DNA from: Chitinophagaceae bacterium
GTDB taxonomy: Bacteria > Bacteroidota > Bacteroidia > Chitinophagales > Chitinophagaceae
Direction: 5' to 3'
NCBI GenBank assembly: GCA_028288585.1
Contig: JAQBNL010000065.1
Location: forward strand, 1 to 53,972
Length of the DNA stretch: 53,972 nt
The notes beneath the pieces are model-generated. The model worked only from the letters and a program-made list of their open reading frames with translations. It did not search any database and was not told the DNA's origin. Position 1 is the stretch's first letter, and each line of letters begins with the position of its first letter. Positions 37,363-46,637 of the stretch are shown one piece after another. The translations under genes were made by a program, and so were the position numbers.

Positions 37363-38286
37363 ATGGCAACTAACAAAAAAGCGGCTAAACCCGTTTCCAA
37401 AAAGCCGGCTTCAAAGGCACCAGCTAAAAAAGCTGCGGTTAAAAAAGCTGCTAAGCCTGCACCTAAAAAAGCTGTGAAGGCATCAAAACCTATAGCTAAA
37501 AAATCAGTTGCTAAAGCTAAACCTTCTTCTAAAAACTCGGCAAAACCTATTAAAAAAATTGCACCGGCAAAAAAAGCTGCTAAGCCGGTTGCTAAAAAAG
37601 CAGTACCTAAAAAAGTGGCTACACCTGTAAAAAAATCTATCCCCGTTAAAAAAGCTGTTAAACCTGCGGCTAAAAAAACAATAGCTCCAATAAAGAAAGT
37701 GGCAGCACCTGTAAAAACACAGGTAAAGGCAGAACCTAAAAAAATAGAAAGCAAAAAGCCGGACTTAAAACCTTTGCCAAAAGCTAAGGATATAAAAGTT
37801 CCTCCTCCAAAGCCGGTAGTATTACCAAAAATTACTGCTACAAAGGCCCGCAAATACGAACCTGAATTTACCAAGTCAGTTTTAGACCAAGCTCCCTACG
37901 AAAATAATGGGCCTACCATGCGTTATAGCGATGGCGAATTGAATGAATTTAGGGAACTAATCCAGAGAAAACTGGAAACAGCCAAAAAAGAATTGGGTTA
38001 CCTGCAGGGATTAATTACCCGGAAAGATGAAATGGGCGGAGATGATACTGATAATCGCTACATGACAATGGAAGATGGCAGCCTTAGTATGGAAAGAGAA
38101 CAGCTAAGCCAGATGGCAAGCCGCCAGATCACTTTTATTGATCATCTTGAAAAGGCAATGATGCGTATTGAAAATAAAACATACGGCATTTGCCGGGTAA
38201 CCGGAAAGTTAATTGATAAAGCCCGTTTACGTGCGGTACCCCATGCTACGCTTTCTATTGAGGCAAAAATGGGCATTGCAAAATAG
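37363..38286 (+). CDS. TraR/DksA-type regulator with a long histone H1-like Lys/Ala/Pro N-terminus
   Basis: A 307-residue protein in two parts. Residues 1 to about 165 are low-complexity Lys/Ala/Pro repeats (KKAAKP, PAKKAA, VKKAV type), like the C-terminal tail of histone H1 and likely to bind nucleic acid nonspecifically. Residues about 180-307 match the DksA/TraR fold: a coiled-coil hairpin (LIQRKLETAKKELGYLQGLI, REQLSQMASRQITFIDHLEK) then YGICRVTGKLIDKARL. That finger keeps one of the four zinc cysteines, so it is zinc-free in form. It probably acts on RNA polymerase or DNA structure and is co-transcribed with ileS (one-base gap). The repeats are AT-tolerant, so an opposing frame on the other strand is a shadow. 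Confidence 0.85.
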   Translation: MATNKKAAKPVSKKPASKAPAKKAAVKKAAKPAPKKAVKASKPIAKKSVAKAKPSSKNSAKPIKKIAPAKKAAKPVAKKAVPKKVATPVKKSIPVKKAVKPAAKKTIAPIKKVAAPVKTQVKAEPKKIESKKPDLKPLPKAKDIKVPPPKPVVLPKITATKARKYEPEFTKSVLDQAPYENNGPTMRYSDGELNEFRELIQRKLETAKKELGYLQGLITRKDEMGGDDTDNRYMTMEDGSLSMEREQLSQMASRQITFIDHLEKAMMRIENKTYGICRVTGKLIDKARLRAVPHATLSIEAKMGIAK

Positions 38287-38456
38287 GTTCAATTTTATTG
38301 CTCTGGTACATTGCATTTTCATCTTCGGTTGATTACTTTTGTTGGTAATCTCTATTCCCTTTTTCCAATATTTTATTTGTAAAGGCACTTATGCATGCCA
38401 GTAATGCATGTTCCCCAAGGCAGCAATTTTTTGTTCCTTAAGCAAATAAAATAAAA

Positions 38457-40616
38457 ATGTACTTCTGCAAACCTTTCCGCAGTAATATTATAGGGATAAT
38501 CTCACTATTAAGTTTTTGTACAACGGGCATACATGCCCAATTTCGGAATTACTCTATTGTTTATACTGATAATGCCAAAGGCAATATTGCTATGTTTGGA
38601 AATACCCTGATGGCAATAGTTGACAACAGCGCTATCAACACTGCCAAGATGAATGATAATGTAGCAGATGGTAACAGTAGTTTTGGAAATGACTTTGAAA
38701 ATATGCAGTATGTAGATGTTGATGGAAATGGATTTACAGGTATCGCCACAAGAAATTCTTCTACTGCTGATTTTACTTTACCTGCAGGTACCAACACCAT
38801 TAAACTAGCACGCCTGTACTGGGGAGGCCGCGTAAAAGATTCAGAATTTGATCTTAGCCTGCCTGCCAATAAAAAAATTAAATTAAGAAAAGGAACCTTC
38901 CTTAATTATACAGAGTTCACTGCAACACAAATTGACAGGAACAATTTTATACAGAATAATGAAGCATATACCCGCTACCAGGCATTTGCTGATATTACTT
39001 CATTTATACAAACAAATGGTACAGGTACATATTCTGTAGGTAATGCTCCACTATCAATTGGCGCAATAGATAATGGCGGAAATTATGGAGGATGGTGTAT
39101 AGTAATTGTATATGAAAATCCATCTTTAAATTATAGCAGTATAAGATTGTATGATGGTTTCCAGGAAGTATTTAATAATGGAAATCCGCTTACCACATCA
39201 GTAACATTAACCGGGTTAAATGTTCCATCCAGCCCGCTGGCTGCAGGAGATGCAAAAATGGGGGCCGTAACATGGGAAGGAGATGCAAACTTAACTGGAG
39301 ATTTTTTAAAGATAAATGGCAATACTTTTTCCAATGCAATTAATCCGGCAAACAATCCATGGAATGGAACCATAAGTGATAATGGCCTACATATCACCAC
39401 TAAAAATCCTAATTACACCAATCAAATGGGAATTGATATTGACCAGTTTGATGTGAGCACCGGCTATGGAATTTTACCAAATGCCACTACTGCCGGCTTA
39501 GAGTTTGGCACCGAAGCGGACCAGTATTTTCCCGGCATTTTTAGTTTTGTAATTAAGATGAAAGAACCAACTATTACGCTTGATAAATCTGTTGCTGATG
39601 CAAACAATAATGGTAAAGCCGAAGTTGGTGAAGTACTAACTTATAATTTAAAAGGCGTAAATACCGGTGCAGGAAATGCTAATAAGGTTTTGATAACAGA
39701 TACACTACCCAATACAGTTACTTATTTACCAACTTCTTTAAGAGTGATTAGTTCGCCGGGAATTACGTCGGGTTTTAAAACCGATGCTGCCGGCGATGAT
39801 ATTGCTGAGTTTATTTTAAATGGTGCAATACAAACCGTACAATTCAGGTTGGGTACAGGTGCTAATTCAATTGATGGTGGCGTGCTTGCAGCCAATGAAA
39901 CATACGAAGTGGAGTTTAAAGTAACGGTAAATAATCCTGGTTCCGGCAGACCCGTACCTTCCATTATAAACACAGCAAGGATAAAAGCAACAAGTGATGC
40001 CAATGTAGATTTTACAGATGATGGCACAGCAATCATTAACCCCGAAGCCGGGGCATTGCCTGTTATCCTGCTCTATTTTAATACATCGCTGCAACAAAAT
40101 AAAAAGGTAAATATCACATGGGCAACTTCAATGGAAATAAATTGTAAATACTTTGATGTAGAAAGAAGTATTGATGGAAATTTATTTACAACGGTTGCAA
40201 CATTGCCGGGAAACGGAACTACTTCCCTGGTTCATACTTATGCAATAACTGATGAAATTACAGCCATTACTTCACCGGTAGTTTATTACCGTTTAAAACA
40301 GGTTGACCTTGATGGAAAGAAAAACTATTCTCAAATAAGTGCAGTAAGGCTAAGGAAAGATAACAGGCAACTTATTGTTTCGCCTAATCCATTTAACACC
40401 TATATAAATATTAATGTTGAGTGGAGCAGGAATGAAGCAGTTATGGTGAAAATTTTAAATGCCCAGGGAAAAGAAACGGTTAGAAAAATGGTGCGGTTTA
40501 TTAAAGGAACAAATTTTATAAGATTAGATGACTTATTAAAATTACAGGCAGGTAATTATTTTATAGAGATTGCTTCAGCATTAGAAAAATTATCACAGAA
40601 TATTCTTAAGAGATAA
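38457..40616 (+). CDS. Secreted DUF11 protein with T9SS type A sorting domain
   Basis: A 719-residue exported protein. A signal peptide (about 1-27, ending GIHAQ) precedes a large N-terminal beta-rich domain (30-360) with YWGGRVK and YGGWCIVIVYEN. A DUF11 repeat (about 370-520, ITLDKSVADANNNGKAEVGE and VLITDTLPNTVTY) follows, then a fibronectin-like segment. The end is a type A T9SS domain (SPNPFNTYININVEW, QAGNYFIEIAS). It is expected to reach the surface through the type IX system and may be adhesive. The 170-base gap before it has no other clear feature. Confidence 0.85.
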   Translation: MYFCKPFRSNIIGIISLLSFCTTGIHAQFRNYSIVYTDNAKGNIAMFGNTLMAIVDNSAINTAKMNDNVADGNSSFGNDFENMQYVDVDGNGFTGIATRNSSTADFTLPAGTNTIKLARLYWGGRVKDSEFDLSLPANKKIKLRKGTFLNYTEFTATQIDRNNFIQNNEAYTRYQAFADITSFIQTNGTGTYSVGNAPLSIGAIDNGGNYGGWCIVIVYENPSLNYSSIRLYDGFQEVFNNGNPLTTSVTLTGLNVPSSPLAAGDAKMGAVTWEGDANLTGDFLKINGNTFSNAINPANNPWNGTISDNGLHITTKNPNYTNQMGIDIDQFDVSTGYGILPNATTAGLEFGTEADQYFPGIFSFVIKMKEPTITLDKSVADANNNGKAEVGEVLTYNLKGVNTGAGNANKVLITDTLPNTVTYLPTSLRVISSPGITSGFKTDAAGDDIAEFILNGAIQTVQFRLGTGANSIDGGVLAANETYEVEFKVTVNNPGSGRPVPSIINTARIKATSDANVDFTDDGTAIINPEAGALPVILLYFNTSLQQNKKVNITWATSMEINCKYFDVERSIDGNLFTTVATLPGNGTTSLVHTYAITDEITAITSPVVYYRLKQVDLDGKKNYSQISAVRLRKDNRQLIVSPNPFNTYININVEWSRNEAVMVKILNAQGKETVRKMVRFIKGTNFIRLDDLLKLQAGNYFIEIASALEKLSQNILKR

Positions 40617-40744
40617 ATCCCGGTTTCATATTTAAATAAGAAATAAAAAATAAGGAATGAGAAAGTTGAAAAACTTACCGGCTTCGCAATTTTCAATACT
40701 TTTTAGAAATATCTTTTCATATACATAACTTCCTTATTTCAAAA

Positions 40745-42571
40745 TCATTTCACTTCCTGCATATCTACAAGCCTTTTATAAAAACCATTTTTTTCTATAA
40801 GAAAATCATGTGTGCCTCTTTCTACAATTTTACCCTGCTGTAAAACAATAATCTCATCCGCATGACGGATAGTACTAAGCCTGTGAGCTATCACAATGCT
40901 GGTACGGTTCTCCATCAGGTTGTATATAGCATCCTGCACCAGGCGTTCGCTCTCTGTATCAAGAGAAGATGTTGCTTCATCCAGGATTAATATCGGCGGA
41001 TTTTTTAGAACAGCTCTTGCAATAGTGATGCGCTGCTTTTCTCCACCGCTTAATTTGTTTCCCCTCTCACCAATATTGGTTTGGTAACCATCTTCCTTCT
41101 GTAAAATGAAATTGTGCGCATTGGCAATTTTTGCTGCATTAATTATCTGCTCTTCTGTAGGGTTATCCATGCCCAGTGCAATATTATTAGCTATGGTATC
41201 ATTAAAAAGAATTGCTTCCTGTGTTACAATACCCATGTGATTACGAATGGATGCCAATGAGTATTCTTTTATATTAATATTATCAATCACTAATTCACCG
41301 GCACCTACATCATGAAACCGGGGAATAAGATCTACCAATGTACTTTTACCGGCGCCGGATGAACCTACCAATGCCACCGTCTTTCCTTTCTCAATAATAA
41401 GGTTCACACTGTCAAGAATGGTTTTATCCTCATATAAAAATCCTACTTTATTAAATTGAATTGAATTATTAAAGCTGGTTAGCTGTACAGGATTTGGTTT
41501 TTCTTTTATAGAAACATCTTCTCTCATTAAAAACTCAATTCTTTCAATGCTTGCTGCGCCCTTTTTAATATTGTAGGAAGCGGCAGATAAAGCTTTTAAT
41601 GGTTGGATCAACTGCGAAAAAATAGCGATGTATGCCAAAAAATCTCCCGGGTCTAAAAAAGAACCACGTAATACAAGCCGTCCTCCATACCATAATACAC
41701 AAACTATAATAATAACGCCCAGCACTTCAGACACAGGCATTGCGAGGTCCCGGCGTCTGTTAGCCCTGTTCTTTATTTTGAGCAGTTCATTATTTTGTTG
41801 TGTGAACTTATCCGTTTGCTTTTTCTCCGCATTAAATGCTTTAATAATTCTTATTCCGCCAAGGGTTTCGTCAATGGTAGATAAGATAGCGCCCAAATTT
41901 TCCTGCACCTTAGTGTTTTGCTTTTTTAATGAACGGCCTATCCGCCCGATAATTAAACCTGAGAGTGGCATAAATATCACCAGGAATACAGTAAGCTGCG
42001 GGCTCAGCATCACCAGGTAAATAAAGAACAGGAAAATAGAAATAGGTTCCCTGAACAATGTTTCCAGTACGCCTATAGTAGAACCTTCCACTTCAGCCAG
42101 GTCGTTTGTCAGCCTGCTCATAATATCGCCCTTTCTCTGGTCATTAAAATACCCGATAGGTAATGCAAGAATTTTTTTATACATCGATGTACGCATATCA
42201 TTAATGATACTATTGCGTATCGGGTTAAGATAATACATGGACAAATACAGGAAGAGGTTTTTTAATAAAATAGATACGAGGATAACCAGGCAAATAACTC
42301 CCAGCGCTTTTATATCCCCGCCGGGAGCCCTTATAATATCATATAGTTCCGCCTTGAATTTATTAATGGGATTTAATTTTGCTAAAAATGAATTGGGGTT
42401 GGAGGCAATGATAAGCGTATCTTCTTTTTTAAAGATGAGCAGCAAAAACGGGCTGAGTAAAGCAAGGGAAATAACAGAGAACAGCGACGATAAAATATTA
42501 AAACTGAAATAGGCAAAAACTAATTTGGGATATTTGGAAATATACCTGAAAATGGAACGTAAACTCTTCAT
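40745..42571 (-). CDS. ABC exporter, ATP-binding and permease fused (MsbA-like)
   Basis: A 608-residue half-transporter that would work as a homodimer in the inner membrane. Residues about 1-330 hold six helices, and 350-608 the ATPase with Walker A GSSGAGKSTL, signature LSGGEKQRITIARA, Walker B ILILDEATSSLD and the H-loop IVIAHRLSTI. The type I exporter architecture fits MsbA or lipid/drug exporters; the substrate is not readable. It is divergent from rbfA. Confidence 0.92.
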   Translation of the reverse strand: MKSLRSIFRYISKYPKLVFAYFSFNILSSLFSVISLALLSPFLLLIFKKEDTLIIASNPNSFLAKLNPINKFKAELYDIIRAPGGDIKALGVICLVILVSILLKNLFLYLSMYYLNPIRNSIINDMRTSMYKKILALPIGYFNDQRKGDIMSRLTNDLAEVEGSTIGVLETLFREPISIFLFFIYLVMLSPQLTVFLVIFMPLSGLIIGRIGRSLKKQNTKVQENLGAILSTIDETLGGIRIIKAFNAEKKQTDKFTQQNNELLKIKNRANRRRDLAMPVSEVLGVIIIVCVLWYGGRLVLRGSFLDPGDFLAYIAIFSQLIQPLKALSAASYNIKKGAASIERIEFLMREDVSIKEKPNPVQLTSFNNSIQFNKVGFLYEDKTILDSVNLIIEKGKTVALVGSSGAGKSTLVDLIPRFHDVGAGELVIDNINIKEYSLASIRNHMGIVTQEAILFNDTIANNIALGMDNPTEEQIINAAKIANAHNFILQKEDGYQTNIGERGNKLSGGEKQRITIARAVLKNPPILILDEATSSLDTESERLVQDAIYNLMENRTSIVIAHRLSTIRHADEIIVLQQGKIVERGTHDFLIEKNGFYKRLVDMQEVK

Positions 42572-42587
42572 CTATGGGCTTGGGTAA

Positions 42588-42599
42588 CGATAGCTATCG
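42588..42599. repeat. Short palindrome CGATAGCTATCG
   Basis: A perfect 12-base palindrome followed by GGG, in the divergent gap between the ABC exporter and rbfA. It could be a regulator half-site pair or a dispersed palindrome; the sequence alone does not decide. Confidence 0.45.
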
Positions 42600-42660
42600 G
42601 GATTATAAAATGATAATACAGGCAAAGTAACTAATTTTACAAAGACCAATACCATATAAA

Positions 42661-43032
42661 ATGACAGAGGGTAAAAGACAAAAACAGGTGGCCGGCGTTA
42701 TTCTTCACGAACTCAACGATATTTTTTTAAGAATGGGTTTAAATATGCAGGATGGCGGTATGGTTTCTATTTCTTCAGTAAAAATTACACCCGACCTTTT
42801 TGAGGCAAGAGTATACCTGAGCTTTTTCCAGATAAAAGATAATGATGCAATGCTTACCAAAATACAGGATAAAAGTAAAGAGATAAGAAAGGAGTTAGGC
42901 AACAGGGTACGCCACCAGTTGCGGAGCATACCGCAAATAACTTTTTATATTGATGATACGCTGGCTTATGTTTTTAGAATGGAACAACTGCTTGATAAAA
43001 TAAAAAAAGAAACTCCGAATAAAGAAAGTTAG
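42661..43032 (+). CDS. rbfA: Ribosome-binding factor A
   Basis: A 123-residue KH-fold protein for 30S maturation. Family features are the N-terminal KRQKQVAGVILHELNDI helix, VSISSVKITPDLFEARVYLS, and LRSIPQITFYIDDTLAY at the end of the domain. It is followed 35 bases later by the LolC/E-like permease, likely in one operon, as in many Bacteroidota. Confidence 0.92.
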   Translation: MTEGKRQKQVAGVILHELNDIFLRMGLNMQDGGMVSISSVKITPDLFEARVYLSFFQIKDNDAMLTKIQDKSKEIRKELGNRVRHQLRSIPQITFYIDDTLAYVFRMEQLLDKIKKETPNKES

Positions 43033-43067
43033 TTTCTAATGTTCAACCTTTTAAATTCTAAACCTGT

Positions 43068-44288
43068 TTGTACCTCACATTTGCCTGGCGATATTTTAAA
43101 GCAAAAAAAAGCACCAATGCGATAAACATTATCTCGTGGGTTACGCTTAGCGTTATAGCTTTCTCAACCATGTGCCAGGTATTGGTTTTAAGTGTGTTTA
43201 ACGGTTTTGAAGATTTAGTAAAATCTCTCTATTCCAATTTTTACCCTGATGTAAGAGTGATAGCATCAAAAGGAAAAACAATTTTTCTTTCTGCAGAACA
43301 AATCAATTCTATAAAAAATTTTAAGGGAGTAAAAAATATTTCTCTTGTTGCTCAGGAAAAAGCATTGCTGCAAAATGGCGAGCTACAAACTGTTGTTTTT
43401 TTAAAAGGGGTAGATGATAATTATAAAAACGTTTCCGGTGTTCCGCAAAAAATGCTTAAAGGTGATTTTGAAACGGGCAATGCTGATGAGCCCCGGTTAA
43501 TATTAGGCGCCGGTATTGAATATGCTGTAGGTGTTCAGGCTGATAAAAGCATAACCCCTCTTACTGTTTTCTTACCCAAAAAACTGGGATACGCTTCTTC
43601 AGACCCAGCTTCTTCTTTAAGCGAAGGCAATGCTTACCCATCCGGCAGCTTTGCTATTCAGCAGGATTTTGATAATAAATATGTTATTACCAATATTGAT
43701 TTTATAAAGCAACAAATGAATTATGCCGCTAATGAATACAGTGCCGCTGAAATTGCTTTATCCGGCCCTTCTCAAACAGACGACATCACGAATGCCCTGC
43801 AAAAAATGCTGGGGAATAATTATAAAGTTCAAACAAAGTACCAGCAAAATACAAGTTTGTATACTTCAATGAAGGTGGAAAAGTGGGCTATTTATGCAGT
43901 GCTTACGCTTATTCTTATTATCGCGGCATTTAACATGATAAGCGCTCTCACCATGCTTGTGCTGGAAAAAAGAAAAGATATAAGTGTTCTTCAATCATTA
44001 GGCGCTGATAAACGTTTGATATTAAAAATATTTTTAAGCGAGGGGCTGATATTAGCTATTTGCGGAGCAGCTATAGGATTGTTACTGGCCACAATAATTT
44101 GTGCGCTGCAGGCAAAATTCAAACTGGTAAAACTTTCAGGTAACTCTTTTCTTATAGATTATTTCCCGGTAAAACTTATTGCTACAGATTTTTTACTGGT
44201 GGCATCCACTGCATTAATAATTGCTTTTGTAGCCGCATGGTTTCCCGCCAATAAAGCAGCGCACCAGGCTTTTGAGTTAAGGAATTAA
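43068..44288 (+). CDS. FtsX-type ABC permease (LolC/LolE-like)
   Basis: A 406-residue inner-membrane permease with the MacB/LolE fold: an N-terminal helix (YFKAKKSTNAINIISWVTLSVIA region), a periplasmic domain (about 50-270), and three C-terminal helices around NMISALTMLVLEKRKDISVL, the FtsX motif. It would extract lipoproteins to the outer membrane or act in another lipid export route with an ATPase encoded elsewhere. The start is TTG at 43068; an in-frame TAA lies three codons upstream, and family members begin at this point (xLTFAWRYFKAKKSTNAI). It ends four bases from the convergent transketolase gene. Confidence 0.87.
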   Translation: MYLTFAWRYFKAKKSTNAINIISWVTLSVIAFSTMCQVLVLSVFNGFEDLVKSLYSNFYPDVRVIASKGKTIFLSAEQINSIKNFKGVKNISLVAQEKALLQNGELQTVVFLKGVDDNYKNVSGVPQKMLKGDFETGNADEPRLILGAGIEYAVGVQADKSITPLTVFLPKKLGYASSDPASSLSEGNAYPSGSFAIQQDFDNKYVITNIDFIKQQMNYAANEYSAAEIALSGPSQTDDITNALQKMLGNNYKVQTKYQQNTSLYTSMKVEKWAIYAVLTLILIIAAFNMISALTMLVLEKRKDISVLQSLGADKRLILKIFLSEGLILAICGAAIGLLLATIICALQAKFKLVKLSGNSFLIDYFPVKLIATDFLLVASTALIIAFVAAWFPANKAAHQAFELRN

Positions 44289-44292
44289 ACGG

Positions 44293-45126
44293 TTAGTAAT
44301 CTCCCAAAGTACGTGGTAATTGTGCCAACGCCTTCCCTAATTGCTCATCATTGGGAGCAACGCCATGCCATTCAAAATTGCCAGCCATAAAATCAACACC
44401 ATAGCCCATTACTGTGCTCATTAAAATTACAATTGGCCTCCCTTTTCCAACAAAAGACCTGGCATTGTGTAACCCGGCAACTACTGCATCCATATCATTA
44501 CCATCCATTTCCAGTACATGCCAGTTAAAGGCTTCAAACTTTGCTCTTAAGCTATCTGTTGACATTACTTTTTCAGTAGTGCCATCAATTTGCTGTCCGT
44601 TCCAGTCAATTGTAGCAATTAAATTATCTACCTTATGGTGTGCAGCAAACATTATAGCTTCCCAGTTTTGTCCTTCATCTAATTCGCCATCCCCATGCAG
44701 GGAATAAACAATATTGTTATCCTTATTTAATTTTTTTGATAATGCTGCACCAATGGCTACGCTCATCCCCTGCCCTAATGAGCCTGAAGCTACTCTTATA
44801 CCAGGCAATCCTTCATGGGTAGTCGGGTGCCCCTGCAGGCGTGAATTAATTTTTCTAAAAGTTTTTAACTCTTCTAAAGGAAAATAACCTGCTCTGGCCA
44901 GCGTACTGTACCACACAGGCGAAATATGCCCATTGGATAGAAAGAAAACATCTTCACCTTCTCCGTCCATATTAAAGCCGGGCTTTCTTTTCATTATCCC
45001 AAAATATAAGGCTGTAAAAAACTCGGCACACCCTAATGAACCCCCGGGATGCCCGCTTTGTGCATCATATACCATCCGAATAATGTCTCTTCTTGTTTGA
45101 CCGGCTATTGCTTTTAAATCCTCCAT
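44293..45126 (-). CDS. Transketolase, N-terminal subunit
   Basis: A 277-residue thiamine-diphosphate-binding half of a split transketolase. SGHPGGSLGCAEF opens it, and GDGELDEGQNWEAIMFA through DWNGQQIDG is the ThDP/metal motif (GDG...N). The catalytic C-terminal half that normally lies next to it in Bacteroidota is not in this window; downstream on this strand there is only the convergent permease. A TAnnTTCG-type -7 box stands at 45165-45172. Confidence 0.92.
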   Translation of the reverse strand: MEDLKAIAGQTRRDIIRMVYDAQSGHPGGSLGCAEFFTALYFGIMKRKPGFNMDGEGEDVFFLSNGHISPVWYSTLARAGYFPLEELKTFRKINSRLQGHPTTHEGLPGIRVASGSLGQGMSVAIGAALSKKLNKDNNIVYSLHGDGELDEGQNWEAIMFAAHHKVDNLIATIDWNGQQIDGTTEKVMSTDSLRAKFEAFNWHVLEMDGNDMDAVVAGLHNARSFVGKGRPIVILMSTVMGYGVDFMAGNFEWHGVAPNDEQLGKALAQLPRTLGDY

Positions 45127-45164
45127 TTAAAACTTGAATTTTTTATATAATGAATTTAGAAAAG

Positions 45165-45172
45165 CGAACCTA
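45165..45172 (-). promoter_or_regulatory. -7-like box (TAGGTTCG) for the transketolase half
   Basis: A TAnnTTcG match followed by C on the minus strand, 38 bases before the start. The 276-base gap up to the WecA-like gene holds nothing else I recognise. Confidence 0.4.
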
Positions 45173-45402
45173 CATTAAAACCTGTAATAGTACAAATTCA
45201 ATTTTTAGCCTGTTAGTTGAAATAAATTTATATTTGATTCGTTTATTTGTTATTCTTGGTTTATTTTTACGGCAGTAAGTATATTTTGAAACACCCTAAC
45301 TAAAAACAAGCAGCATATTCTCCTAAGGATGGGTCTAAATGCAGCAATTGGTATCAATAAAGATTTATACTTAATTTGTATTGCTTATTACAATAACGAA
45401 GC

Positions 45403-46530
45403 ATGGATAATATTTTACTAAGTACGGCGCTAGCTTTTCTGATAACTTATTTTGCTATTCCCCCAATAATTAAGGTTGCCAGGGACAAAAAACTGTTTGA
45501 CGAGCCTGATGAACGCAAGGTTCACAAATCTGTTATTCCTACACTCGGCGGCCTTGGTATTTTTGCGGGATTTGTTATTGCCACCTTAATGGGCGTACCT
45601 GTTCACCTGGCAAACGAGCTTCAATATTTTTTAGCTGCTGCCATGGTAATTTTCTTTCTTGGAATTAAAGATGATATTTTAGTTTTATCTGCTACCAAAA
45701 AATTTATAGGGCAGTTAATTGCTGCAGGTATAATTATTAAGTTTGGCGGAATCCAGATAAATAATTTACATGGCTTTTTAGGCATCACTGAAATTCCTCA
45801 TATCGCCAGTTACATACTAACTGCTTTCACTATTATTGTTATCACAAACTCCTTTAATCTTATTGATGGTGTAGATGGCCTTGCGGGAAGCCTGGGCTTA
45901 TTAACCTCTGTTATATTTGGCGTTTACTTTTATTTTACAGGAGAAGTTATGTATTCCGTTATGGCGCTTTCCCTCGCAGGCAGTCTTATTGCCTTTCTTA
46001 TTTATAATTTTTCTCCGGCAAAAATATTTATGGGTGATACGGGCTCATTAGTAATAGGATTATTGAACTCAATTTTTGCAATAAAATTTATTGCAGTTGC
46101 TGCTAATCCTGAAGTTAGTTTACCATTACTATCCGCTCCCGCTATAGCATTTGCTATTTTAATAGTTCCTTTATTTGATACACTTCGTGTATTTAGTCTG
46201 CGCATATTTAACAGGCGCTCTCCATTTAGCCCTGATAGAAATCATATACACCATTTTTTACTTGACCTTGGTCTTTCACAAAGAATGATTACAGTAATAT
46301 GTGTTTCAGCTAATATTGTTTTTATTGGCCTGGCATACGTTCTTCGCTCCCAGGGTACCACAATGGTAATTGGTGCATTAGCCACTGCTGCTCTTTTATT
46401 TGTAACAGTTATTTATTACAGCCGTCCCAAACATAAGTTTGCTAATACAGAAGCAAGAGAACATGAAGGAGAGATTATCAAATCTCATAAAATTCTTACC
46501 CTTGTAGGTGAACCTGTGGAACAGGACTAG
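45403..46530 (+). CDS. Undecaprenyl-phosphate sugar-1-phosphate transferase (WecA/MraY family)
   Basis: A 375-residue membrane transferase with about 11 helices, starting lipid-linked glycan synthesis on undecaprenyl phosphate. Motifs: DERKVHKSVIPTLGGLGIF, FLGIKDDIL (Asp pair), NSFNLIDGVDGLAG, FMGDTGSL, and SPFSPDRNHIHHFLLDLG, the histidine motif that separates WecA-type enzymes from MraY. The sugar is probably an N-acetylhexosamine; this is inference from family. Confidence 0.88.
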   Translation: MDNILLSTALAFLITYFAIPPIIKVARDKKLFDEPDERKVHKSVIPTLGGLGIFAGFVIATLMGVPVHLANELQYFLAAAMVIFFLGIKDDILVLSATKKFIGQLIAAGIIIKFGGIQINNLHGFLGITEIPHIASYILTAFTIIVITNSFNLIDGVDGLAGSLGLLTSVIFGVYFYFTGEVMYSVMALSLAGSLIAFLIYNFSPAKIFMGDTGSLVIGLLNSIFAIKFIAVAANPEVSLPLLSAPAIAFAILIVPLFDTLRVFSLRIFNRRSPFSPDRNHIHHFLLDLGLSQRMITVICVSANIVFIGLAYVLRSQGTTMVIGALATAALLFVTVIYYSRPKHKFANTEAREHEGEIIKSHKILTLVGEPVEQD

Positions 46531-46565
46531 CACTTGGTTTAACTTTTTAATCACCCTCTTTTTGC

Positions 46566-46573
46566 TAAATTTG
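46566..46573 (+). promoter_or_regulatory. -7 promoter box (TAAATTTG) before frr
   Basis: A perfect TAnnTTTG match 64 bases before the frr start. No clear -33 element is seen. Confidence 0.4.
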
Positions 46574-46637
46574 TAACTCGTTTTACAAGACTGCTTGTAT
46601 TACAATACAAATTAATTATCCGCTTAATTATCGAGAC

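Noticed and set aside
37363-37740. AAAGCTGCT-type periodic DNA as a CRISPR or satellite array
   Set aside because: The repetition is codon-level Lys/Ala bias in one open frame, without regular units or spacers.
37221-37874. 217-residue open frame opposite the Lys/Ala-rich part of the DksA-like gene
   Set aside because: It is the complement of AAA/GCT/CCT-rich codons, giving a Phe/Leu/Gly/Ala low-complexity product with no domain; the plus-strand gene has a recognisable C-terminal domain and operon position.
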